From NCBI GenBank assembly GCA_037893225.1, contig JAZGUH010000409.1, positions 1-64,000 of the forward strand: a stretch of 64,000 nt of DNA, read 5' to 3'. A program made the translations under genes and the position numbers. This document shows, piece after piece, positions 44,801 through 56,800 of the stretch (positions are counted from its first letter, which is position 1; every line of letters begins with the position of its first letter). The notes beneath the pieces were generated by a model. The model saw only the letters and a list, made by a program, of their open reading frames with translations, did no database searches and had not been told where the DNA came from. The DNA comes from Hippasteria phrygiana (taxonomy: Eukaryota; Echinodermata; Asteroidea; Valvatida; Goniasteridae).

Positions 44801-47800
44801 TAGGGCAACAGGGTATAGATACGGCACGCTTGATTGTCTATGAATTGAATAAGCACGTCATTCATTACTGCATACACTAGGCAGTCCAATTATGACTGTT
44901 GACACAAGTAGGCCTACGTGGATTTTCATTCATTTAATCCTCTCATCAAAGCACTCAATCAGTGCAGTCAAGGGTATTATGTGTAAGCCGGTGCAATGGT
45001 AAATGAGTAGGCCTAATAACAGCCAACCGATGAGCAAGACACTTTTTGCATGGATCCGTCCCTCTGACGTCACTTATTGACGTACATAATACCCGGTGGT
45101 ACGGTACGCGCACGCATCGTGTTTTGCATAACATTTCGTTTAGGAGAACGTCGCAGGTCAGATCGTATTTGAATTATGTGACCTTTGGTGTCGCCTTAAC
45201 AAAATTTATGCAAAACAGGATGCGCGCGCGCTATATGCGCATACCGCCGAGACATTTCAATACAGGCGCATAGTCTATAGTGGGTGCGTTTTGTTAATGA
45301 CGTCGTCATATACTTTTCCAGCCGTTATAATTTTTGTGTATCAATTTACTAGAACCAGAAGCAAATAATATGGGCCTATACCGGTACTGTACCTTTCTCC
45401 TCGATATCCGAAATAATCATGCATTTATGATTCATGAATAAAATACGTCAGCAAATGATTATGACATTATACTGTTTACAACGCATTAACTGTTCACTGA
45501 CAGGCTGAAGTTGTCTGATCTGCCCCCCCCCCCCCCCCCCCCCCACCCGGAAACGTAGTTAATTGCGTCATAGTCGACCAGTTTAAAGGGGAATGCCTCT
45601 CAAACATGTAAGGCAGATTGCAAAATGATTGGTCTGGGATTTTCCCCATGGGTCATTTCCATAATTAGAAAATGCAAGAGGCCGGGGCAAGAGAACCAAT
45701 AAATTTAAACTATACCAATAAAACCAATAAAGATATTTTAAACCACAGCGAGAGAATGGCACGGAGAAGACTGACTGTTAGAGACATGAAGGGCAGAATC
45801 GTTTGCTTGATCGTTTTTCTTGCTGTTTGCGTCCAACATTGCTCGGCAGGTATAAATTATCATTATTAGGCACATTAATTATTAGCGTCATCATAAAACA
45901 ATAAACATGAAAACTTGTTCACACACGATGATACATCCAGATATAAACTAATTCATTAATTATTCGTGGTAATTGAAAGTAATCACGGAATAATTGAATA
46001 ATATATAATAATTGAAAGATAATGGCCTCTAAAGGAAAATTAATGTAGGCCTACTATATAAATTTGAGCAAAGTTTCAACCTTGTACGTACAGTAGCAGT
46101 AGAACAAGACTGCAAAGTTTGCGCTAACTAAAAATTACGCACTAACTTCGCCAGTTCAATAGAGGGCGTCCTAACACTTCGCCAAAGTACACAGACAGAG
46201 TGAAACGGGATGCCAGAAAGTAGGAAGTCAGGAAACAATTTTCTGACAAACAAGAAGTTGGGTATGTGAATGGAGATAAATTGTAGTTTGTCAACTTTAA
46301 AACAATCGTAAGTGTTGAATTTGGGATTGCATTTATTAACATGTGTTCAAATGCGCCACGTTGTTAGACGATTGTCGGCCGAATTTTGTGTCTTATTTCT
46401 CCATGCTAGTACTAGTACTAGCTTGAAAATTACTAGCTCTTGGCTTATGACATGTGAGATTCGTCATTAGAGGTGGAAGTTATTCTATAGGGTAGGTTAG
46501 AGTCGTTTAAGATCTTGCCCATATCTTCCGTTTCCCTGAATATATCAACTAAACACTCACCGTCAGGGTAGAGCAGTCATTCATGCAGCTTTTCATCTAC
46601 TCAAAATAAGAATATGATCAATTTAAACCCGAAAAAAAATTGAATTTTTCGTGCAAATCGGTGCATGCACAAACCAGCTGTGTACAAAGTAATGGAGCGG
46701 ATTTTTGAACATGAACGATGTTTTCCAATCGATTATCGCACTACGCGCGCCTCTGGGCTCGATATACAATGGCTGTTTGCTGAAATACTGACAGCGATCA
46801 GCAAACAGCCATTGTATATCGAGCCCAGAGGCGCGCGTAGTGCCGCTGGCCGATAATCGATTGGAAAACATCGTTCATGTTCAAAAATCCGCTCCATTAC
46901 TTTGTACACAGCTGGTTTGTGCATGCACCGATTTGCACGAAAAATTCAATTTTTTTTCAGGTTTAAATTGATCATATTCTTATTTTGAGTAGATGAAAAG
47001 CTGCATGAATGACTGCTCTACCCTGACGGTGAGTATTTAGTTGATATATTCAGGGAAACGGAAGATATGGGCAAGATCTTAAACGACCCTAACCTACCCT
47101 ATAGAATAACTTCCAGCTCTAATGGCGAATCTCACATATACATGTCATAAGCCAAGAGCTGGAATTTTCAAGCTAAGCTAGTACTAGGCATAGCGCGACT
47201 TAAAATAATTATATCACCTTTTTCTGGAGCGGGTCGCATTTATATTTTTGGCCTATGAACTAGGCCTAGCTAAAGTACTGAAAACCTCACATGATTCGCG
47301 AAACAAGCTTATATTTTTTTAATATAATAATAATAGTAATACTTAATAGTATACTCAACAACTGAATGAGTTTGAAGCTCAGTCAAAGAAATTTGTTGAA
47401 ATTATTTGACGAAAGTCAAAGACGCATTACGGTCCTTAGACAATTCTTATTCCTCCATATTATATTCTAGGGGCCTAGGGTAAACCATCCTCCATGGTTA
47501 AACGTCCCGAATTTCGGCTCCATTACTATTACTATTAGAGTCGATTATTATTCTTCAACTATTCAGTATCGATTTACCCTGAACTCCCTTCGACACATAG
47601 GCTGTCATAGCACATAGGCTTAGCGCGTGTTGCGATACTACAACTATAAGTCCCGTACCTGCTTCGGTAATGTCACGTGACTTTGTAAGACATTCGTGTT
47701 GCCCGAAATTTCGGCACCCTGTGCGGAAGTTCAGCATTTCGTGATCGCAATTTCGGCATCCTTTACTTTAACAAAAAAAGAAAATGCAGCAAACAAGCAG

Positions 47801-50800
47801 GTATAATTAATAAGGTACTAAGTGAACTGAAAATTCGCTCCTGCCAGTTTATTTGTTCACTTTGAAAATGTATTTAAATTTACCTGGTCAGTTTCCCTTG
47901 TGGATTTTTTGACGAATTATAAGTTGAAAAGTCGTATCCTCATTGAGTGATCCCCACATTTTCACTTCCCAAAATCCCAGGTTGTATCGTAGAATTCGGT
48001 CGATTCACAACTCAGTGCGCCGCCAGCGGCAAGCCGGGAAAGGCCAATTTCCCACTTTCGGGGTCGACATCGCATCTATCGCGTTGTATTAGATGGTGGA
48101 CAGTACAGCAGTATGGAGATCACGCGAATGCGAGTGGATGAGTTAAAGCAATTTTTGACTAATCGGGGAATACTTTGTGCGGGAAAGAAGAGAGAAGAGC
48201 TGATAGATTTAGCGGAGAAGGGGTGTAAGAAGTACAGTCGATGCATTGACTTCCGGTTTTGCAATGTCGACTTTTTCCCATGATGCACTGCGTAATTTGG
48301 CATTTTCCCGGCTTGCCGCTGGCGGCGCCCTTGTTGTGAATCGACCGAATTGGGTGTAATTCCTGGCTATACGGCATTCTGGGTTTATGCCTTCTGACTA
48401 GTGCCCACCCGAACAAAGATACTGACAATTTGGGAGACCGCCAACATAGGGCAAGATAGCTCAGTTGGTAGAGCGCCGGTACGGTAACAGGGAGGTCGCA
48501 GGTCGCATCCCGCTCCTGCCAGTTTCTTTGTTCACTTTGAAAATATATATATATAATTATAAGGCGATTGGTAAAACCCGGATCCTCCGGATATATGCTA
48601 GGCTAGTCGGACAGACGGACCTTCCTGGATCCATGAGGGTCCGACCATGGAGGAATATGGTGGTCTGACTAAGTCCGGAGGATCCGACTTTCACCCACAC
48701 CCTATTTAAATGAAGTTAAAGGGACACATTGCTTTGGATTTTGCGATTTGGGCTATAAAACTGAAATGGATATGGTTGGGAAGCTTTCTTAAAAGTAGAA
48801 TATAAAAATTCACATAACTATCCCTTCAAATTGCGTGGTTTTTGATTAATTTCGTGACAAATAACGGTCCGCCATTTTGTAGAACCAAATTTTCGACTCC
48901 ACAAAATGGCGGACCATGTTCACCAGTCGTATTTCCAGTCGCAGCTGGTTGAAGTACGTTCTGTTGATTCATTTTGATGTACTGTGGCACGGCGCGCAGC
49001 ACTGGCGATATGTGTCGCGAGGTAGAGAATGGTACCTGGCGATCATCTGATAGGTTTACAAGGCAACTGGCTGCGGCGCCAGCCTAAAGACTCTTACAGC
49101 GTATTTTGCGCATTATTTAGAAGGTGGTATTTACCACTGGAAATAAGTCTATGTTTCGCTGGTCAGATGTCAGGGGTCAGAGGCAATTTTTTTGTTTTGT
49201 AATCACTACTCACTAATTACAACACATTATACATGTTTTTTTGCATGAACAACTCTTATAAAAGATAAGGAACATTTCCAAACAGCAAAATGTCATGACA
49301 TTTGAAGGCAATGTGTCTCTTTAACCCTTCTATACTTTAACTATCACAGCCTATGTTTCAATCTGTCATTTGATATGTTTTGATATGTTTTGATCTGTAC
49401 AGCAGATCTTTGTATCTGATGATGTTATCAGATTTTGAAATCATGCCAAGCCGGTTTAGTATTGCTGTTACAATGTAGGGGTGGATCCAGCAAGGGTTAG
49501 GGGTGGGGGTTCACATCAGGCGTGATGACAGCAAATAAAATAGAAATGGAGAAAAAAATAAAACAAGGTAATTTACTGGACATGGGCTATCACAAAAAGG
49601 AACAAAGGAAAAGAACAAGACAAAACTAGGCACACTGGGCTTCGAGTATTTGGTGTACATGTACAAGGAGGCATACCAACCACCCCCCCTCCAAAAAAAA
49701 AGGAAAAAAAAAGTGGAGTAAAGTTTTGGTCCTTTAATCCACCCCTGCAGTGGTATGGTTTACTGAGTATTAGTGAGTAATTCTATTTCTGAAAAGAGCT
49801 TGACCTCACCAAGGTACATGTAGCTAGTGTAGCTGTGATGAACCATGATGACACGACCTGACGTGGCACCTAATCTGCATACATGTACTTGTCGCCCAGG
49901 GGGGGTCATGCTGTGCCACTTGTATTTGACTAGTGTTCAACCTAATAATGTGACGTCACTGTGAACTGCATGTATGCTATTCATTATGCCTAGCTGCTTG
50001 TTTAATACCAACAGGATGAAGGCTATATATGAAGCCTGTATTCTCTGGGGCTGTGCATCCGAAATTGAACCAGGTACCTGAGTACCCGACCGCTAATGTC
50101 AGGAACCGGATTCAGATTATGGGAACCCGATTCCCAGAGTTGTTATCAAGTCAATCACAAGTCAGCTCACAAGCTACATGGGATGAACAATGACAAAGGA
50201 ATGCTTGTGTTATATAGTGTGTTTGAATAGCTTGTTACATGGCTTGAGACCAGACTTGTGAAGTGACTTGTGAAGTGACTTGTGAAGTGACTTGTGAAGT
50301 GACTTGTGAAGTGACTTGTGAAGTGACTTGTGAAGTGACTTGTGAAGTGACTTGTGAAGTGACTTGTGAAGTGACTTGTGAAGTACGTGACTTGTGAAGT
50401 GACTGCCGATTCCTGTTCTACCCGTAAATGTATACCCCTGGGCCTTGCTAATAGTTTGTATTTGCTCTGTATTTTTTGTTTTCACCAGATGATGAAAACT
50501 GGGCAAGCTGTGTCTATAATGGCAAAGAATCATATTATAGAGAAGAGACTGAAAAATGTTGCCAAGGCAATATCCTGCGACGGACAAAAAACGTGGAGGA
50601 AACCTGCTGTGAGTAGAATATTATTTCTATTTATAGTTTTGTTATTTTTTAATCATAAGACTAGCAAGTCATGAAAGGATTGTAGTTGCAATAAAGGGGA
50701 AGTGAAACGAAAATTTCAGTGACTGGCATGTTGCACAGGAATGTTAAAAAACAGTTCTGCCTATATTTAGAGATGATGACTATTATGAGGCGTTGGGAAC

Positions 50801-53800
50801 AAAGACTATGCTTTACACATTTTCATGTTTTTACAATTTTCTTGAATTAACCCTAACCCCCTAGGGTGCATGCAAAGTCATATTAAAATTGTTGGATTTA
50901 GCAGGGTTAGGGTTTTAATTGAAAGTGAAAAGTTCGTACAAAGGTTGAGATACATGTACGTTAGTTGAGATAAACACATGGTGTTACCGAAAACCGAAAC
51001 GATATTGATATTCCACCATGCAAAAAGCCCTCAAAACTTATTTCCACTCATTTTTATATAGAATTTATTTGTATTCACTTTTGTGAAATTGTAAACGGCG
51101 TACAGAATTATGTTGCAACAACAGACATGAAAATATGTATTTTCCTTATCCATGATTGAAATATTGAGGCTTTTTGTTATCATATGACAAGTGACATCCT
51201 TTTAACCCCTTGAAGATGGATGACGTCTATACAGTGGAACGCCGCTATAACAAACATTGCGGGATCCACAGATTTTGTTCAGTATAGCGAATGTTCGGTA
51301 TAGCGATTTTCAGCTGCCAGTCTGCCAACATGGCATCCGTTCTCTTAAATAGCGCCCTCTTGCGTCATATTTGAAATGTGCCCTCTTTTGATTGTACATG
51401 TGCCGGCCATAAAATCATGTTTATACTTTCTAAGCTTACCGAATTCTAAAGCAACAGTTGGCTTTTCTCTTCTATTCCCTGGGGAAATAATAGCCGCCTG
51501 TCACTCTTCAACATAAAGCTGCGGCCGTTTGGGAATTACAAACAGCCCAAATATCCAGTACATTTTTTTAATCCGTTGCCTTTGTTTTTCAACAACAATG
51601 TTCGGTATTAAAGTTTTGTACACAAATTTTGGGAGCCAAGGATGGTTTTTGGTATAGCCGAATGTTCGGTATAGCGGCGTTCCACCTGGCTGGATGACGT
51701 CTATACATGCCATTCTCTGCATTTTCAATCCATTGTTGGATTATCGTGTATATTAAGCTTGGCTGCACAAGCCTCTTGTCTGGGTGAGTTAGCGGTGCAT
51801 ACACTGTGTGGACCTGTGAATAAGATTTCGGCGTGAACAATAGATAAGAGATACTATGTGGACCTGGATCATAATGTTTCGCTCTCTCTGGAAAAGGGCT
51901 TCAGAGGCAAAATAGGGTTAGGGTTATCTGTGGGAGAATAAAGATAATTACTTCAGGGGGCCACTATCAAAAGTGGGGTTGAAATTTTTTTCTGGATGTG
52001 AGAAAAATGAGGATTTTGGCCGAAAATTCTTAACTACACGAATACAAAGGAATGTCCACACTGCATATGTGAAACAGAGTATGTATATACCGGCAATCGC
52101 GGACTAGGGACAAAGGGTTAGGTCATAGACAAAGGGTCCACGTTTGACCGAACGTTCACGATTGAAAATCGTGTACAAAACCAATGGGAGGCCTTCCGAA
52201 AAAGTTAGAATACAAACAAAAGAGGAACAATGGGACGTCCACGATTGCAGGTTTTTACACACTTGTGTGTGTGTGTGTGTTGTGGTTTTCATGCAATTTT
52301 TTCCATGTGTCGGTGTTTGATGTTTCTACACATCCTAAAGTGTATTGTGATTGTTGTTACAAATGTATCTTTTTAAAAGAAAGTTTAAACTCTTGAATAC
52401 GGATGACGGCTATATATCCACGGTTTGAAAGAGACCACCTAGCCAGTTGTTGTCCATGTATTACGCACATTCCTGCACATACTCCATCCATTCATGTTTC
52501 AACTATATTGTTCTTGAATGGGTGTGTAATGAATAGATGGAGCTTTTTCAAACAGCTTTCATTCACACAAAAGGGGGCTCCGAGTGCGATGAATATTCAG
52601 TGTGGTGCAAATTGTTTAATACGTGTGTTAACGTCTGGCTGCACAGCCCGTTCTTGGCGTACCAGCCCCCCCATCAACAGCCGGACACAAGGGGTTAAAT
52701 TTAAAGTTTGCTTGTTTTTAATTTAGTTCATGTAGTTTTGTGTATTATTTTTACATGTGGTCCTTTTAATTTCAGGCACATTTGTACATATTTTGAATGG
52801 ACTTTGCGCTATACAAATGAATGAATTATTTTTATTTCAGGCAATGGGCAGCTGTTTGATTCTACTAAAGGCAGGTGTTGTAGGGACCAAACGTGGTACC
52901 AGGAGGACACCCACTTCTGCTGCGGCAATGGAGTTCATCTCCGGGGTGAGCAGACAGAATGCTGCGAGAACCGACTGATCAACACCACCACACATACTTG
53001 TTGCCGGGGGAATATTGTGGATGGTGCTGGGGAATGCTGTGGGATTGATGCTGCGTATGACTCTGCCACAGAGAACTGCTGTGTGGGGGAAGGACAAACG
53101 GGCCATGTGGCAGCTGTCAGCAGGGATGCCGTGGCCAGCCGTTTTCTGGAGTGCTGCGGCACAGAGACCATCGATAGCAGGACAAAACTCTGTTGCCGAG
53201 ACGTAAGTTAATTTCTCCTTCACAATAAACTGTAAGGTTTATTGTTACCCTACACTGAGGATTTCTTAAGCCTTGTGTGTACATAGTTGCAGTGAGCGCT
53301 GATAGCAAACCAGATGGCAAGTCGGAGATCGCTGGAGCAGACACGGTCTATGACATCATTCAACCAAAATATGAAAACAAACATCTGATGAACTCTTGAA
53401 AAAGTCTCAGTAAAATGGCATTATTTTGGTCGTTATAACTAAATGATTGTTTTTGAATGCTGAACTGATACTTCATTTTGATAGATTTCAAATATGGTAC
53501 AACCTATTGTATTGACATTTATGGTCTTATTTTCTAGTCATAAGGATACAATCGGCCAAATTGATGGCATTCAAGCAGTGAGGAATATTGTTCAATGCAT
53601 GGCATGCCACCACGTGTTTGAATGGGCCCACTCTGTGGACTCAACCCAGATAGTCAGTGAAGTCAAATAGGGTCAAGTTGTTCGAATCTTCGTCCCCGTT
53701 TGTCAGCATGGCCATCATGGACTCCGCCTGGATGCTGTTAGCAACCAACAATAAAAGTGAAGTGTATCATCCTTGATGGGATCAGAGAATCAAAACTTTC

Positions 53801-56800
53801 ACCTGTGTATTTGTCTTTGTTGAAATGCAGATTCCCAAGATTAGAACTACTCCCTTCACAGAATGCTGTGGGGATGGTGTGTTTGATAGCCGGACAAGCG
53901 TCTGCTGTGAGACTGAATTTAGCTCTGAAATCAGCCCTTTGGTTGATGGCAAGGTGGAGTGTTGTGGCCTGAACCCCTACAACAAGGACAATGAGCAGTG
54001 CTGCCAATCGGTCATCACTCCAAATATTGGTAAGGTGGCTGTGATAGCGACCAGTTCCTTGCAGGTTCTCTTAAAGGTAGTGTACATGATTGGTCATTGT
54101 TGCAATTTTCAGAAATGGGCGGATTAGTATTTAATAGGAAATATCGTTTCACTCATCTGTTCAAAGTTTTGCATTCTTGGATGGCGAAAAAAAAAACGAG
54201 AGAAAAACGGCATTCGTTTTCAACCGTCGGGCGGTAAGCTCACTGGATTTGTTGTAGCGCCCTCTTGTAAAATAAGCCAAATTTGTTCTCTTCCACTTGA
54301 ATTTGATACCAAATTTGTAAATGTGGTACATCTATTTACGGAAAAAATTTATATCTTTAATGTTTGTGATTTGTCCACTCTCATACGGAATTTCCCAATT
54401 TAAGCTTTTCTTTAAAACGACAGCACACCAGGTGCCATTATTTCACAGGATGAATTAACTTACAGTCTAGTAAGGTATTTCGTAATAATTCAGTAAAAAA
54501 GAAATTGGAGGATTACTAATCGTGTACGCTACCTTTAAAGTAACCATGTAATTTGATTTTATGACATGAATATATGTACGGTAGCATTATTTCCAGTTAA
54601 CCTCTATAGCCGTGGTGTGAAAAAGACCACCTGGCCAGTTGACATCTATAGGCGCATTCCTGCGCATAATCAATCCATTCATATTTCAACTATATTGAAC
54701 AGGAGTGGAATGAATAGATGGAGCTTTTTCAAACAAAGCTTTCATTCACACAAAAGGGGGGCTCCAAGTGCGATGAATAGGGCCACTCTATTCAGTGTGG
54801 TGCCTATTGTTTGCGTACCAGGACCCCATCAGTAACAGCCAGAGGCAAGGATTGTGGCTTATTAATCGGTGGATGCTTCAAACTACTAAAACTCAGTAAC
54901 CCTAACCTTCCCAAATCTTCCAAACTCCTCCTTGCCAAATGGAGGAATTTGGAGGAATAGGATCTTTTGGAAGTTGACGCATCGGAGGATTTTGCAGGAT
55001 TGAGGGCATTAGAACATTTTGCCTCTGGAGGAAAATGGAGGATATTAGGTCATCAGGGCCAATCTGGTGCTGGATGATTTCGGAGGATTGAGGTTACTGG
55101 GGTGTTTATCCAAAACCCACTGGAGGATTTTGCAGGATTCCGGCAGTGGTCCCCAGTAATAAACATTGGAGGATTTTGGAATCGGAGGATTCAGGATACA
55201 TGTACATGTAGGAAAAAATGATGTAGGGAGTTCGGGTTAATGGAGAGTTTCTGTTTCCATCTCCAAAAAACCTGGTATTGCTTTTAGTATACTGTGTGAA
55301 AAAATGACCCTGCGAATGAATTCAATTTGCTCTTTGGTTGAAAGATAACTTGGTATCAAACATGATTGACCTTTCCTGGTAGGATCACGTGGATACAGGA
55401 TGTGTACTGTATCACTTTATTGATGAATAGCACAGACACAGAATACGCAAAATCGGAGACAAAGACATTTTGTGCAAAATGTCCATAGGGTTGTCTAAAG
55501 TCGCAAAGCGTATAAAGGGGGGGAGGGGGGAGGGGTGAGTTGGTCTCACCAACGGTGGAAGTTACCCCGCCTGGGTCTATAGGTCTGAAAATTGGGATCA
55601 TTTCTTTGGTATCACTTGAAGATTTGTCCTCTATGTACATGTAGATCTAGACCCAGGAAAAAAACAACGTAAGGGTTGGAGGGTTGGCAAGCTAAAATGT
55701 GGCCAACCCCACCACCTCTGTTGTAGCCCTTTACGCAGAGTGGCTTTTAGCCTTGTATTGGGCATTTTCAATTTAAAATAAATTGTAATGACGTGAATAA
55801 GTTTTATAAGGATAGTCTTGTAAATTAGAACAGAGATTTTTTTCTCTTTTGCCCTTTCCCGACGTAATATATGAAGCACTGTATCCTCAGTGCTTTCCGA
55901 GAGCCTGTGTAAAAAAAATCACAGGCTTACTCGGGCGGGATTAAAACCCACGACTTCCTGCTTACTAGTGCAAAAGAGAACAAATCTCTGTTCTACATCA
56001 TCATCCCCGACGCAAATTTCATCTTCACAAAGATAGTCTTGCTTTTGTTCTAATACGGAGGTGTATAGCAAAAATGTTTTAAAGTTTTGATCTTGTAATT
56101 AATGTCTCGGTTGTTATAACATTTTTGTTAAAGGTGACGGCAGTTGTTGTGGCCAAGTTGCGTACAATCACCTTAACTCGTCCTGCTGTTACCTCAGCGT
56201 GTCTCACTCTATCCCCACGATACCAAACGTCCAAGGCTGCTGCAGCGGCGAGTCCTACCTTAAGACGCAGCGTGTCTGTTGTGATGGTACACTGCATGAC
56301 CTGGAATCTGGCAAAGAATGCTGTGGCTCTGGTAAGTACATGGACGCTGACTGAAAGATGAACTAATCCTAATCCCCTTGGTATTTTTCAGAAACTGCTG
56401 TTAATCAAATCCTCCGAAATTCAACACTGCGGGAAACAGATTAAGACAATTCAAGTCCCATTTCAAGTTATAGTGGGATCTTCAGTCCTAGTGCTGTCCC
56501 GAATGTGCCGAATATTTGAATACCTTTTTGCCGGTTCGAATATTCGAAAAAATTGTATGTGCATGTACAGATACGACTCTGATGATATTTTAATAGAAAT
56601 TTTATGTCGCTTATCAGTGTTAACCCTCCTATACCTATCAAAAACTCTAAACACAACTCTCACATGTTTCAATCTGTCACTTGATAGGTTTTGATATAAT
56701 AGGGTAGCTGGCTCTATTTTGGCCTTCAGAACAGGAGGGTTAAATGCCACATTTTTGTCGACGGTAACTTTTTTGTGGACGGAAGTCAAAAAGGTATTCA

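Larger units (their letters stand above)
47836..48540 (+). repeat. tRNA-containing repeat (copy c), tail fragment and full copy flanking a foldback
   Basis: 47836-47912 is a + strand tail (GCTCCTGCCAGTTTATTTGT...). 48352-48540 is a + strand leader and tRNA-like module (48450-48521, A box TAGCTCAGTTGG, B box with a one-base loss). Between them sits the SAP-coding foldback. Confidence 0.75.

Noticed and set aside
46623..46924. Three similar frames of 63-82 codons on both strands
   Set aside because: They are the same arm of the large palindrome read from each side.
50210..50587. Minus-strand HKSL-repeat protein, or a CRISPR-like array
   Set aside because: The repeat is a gapless 12-bp minisatellite without spacers inside a hAT MITE; a CRISPR array is not expected in animal DNA.
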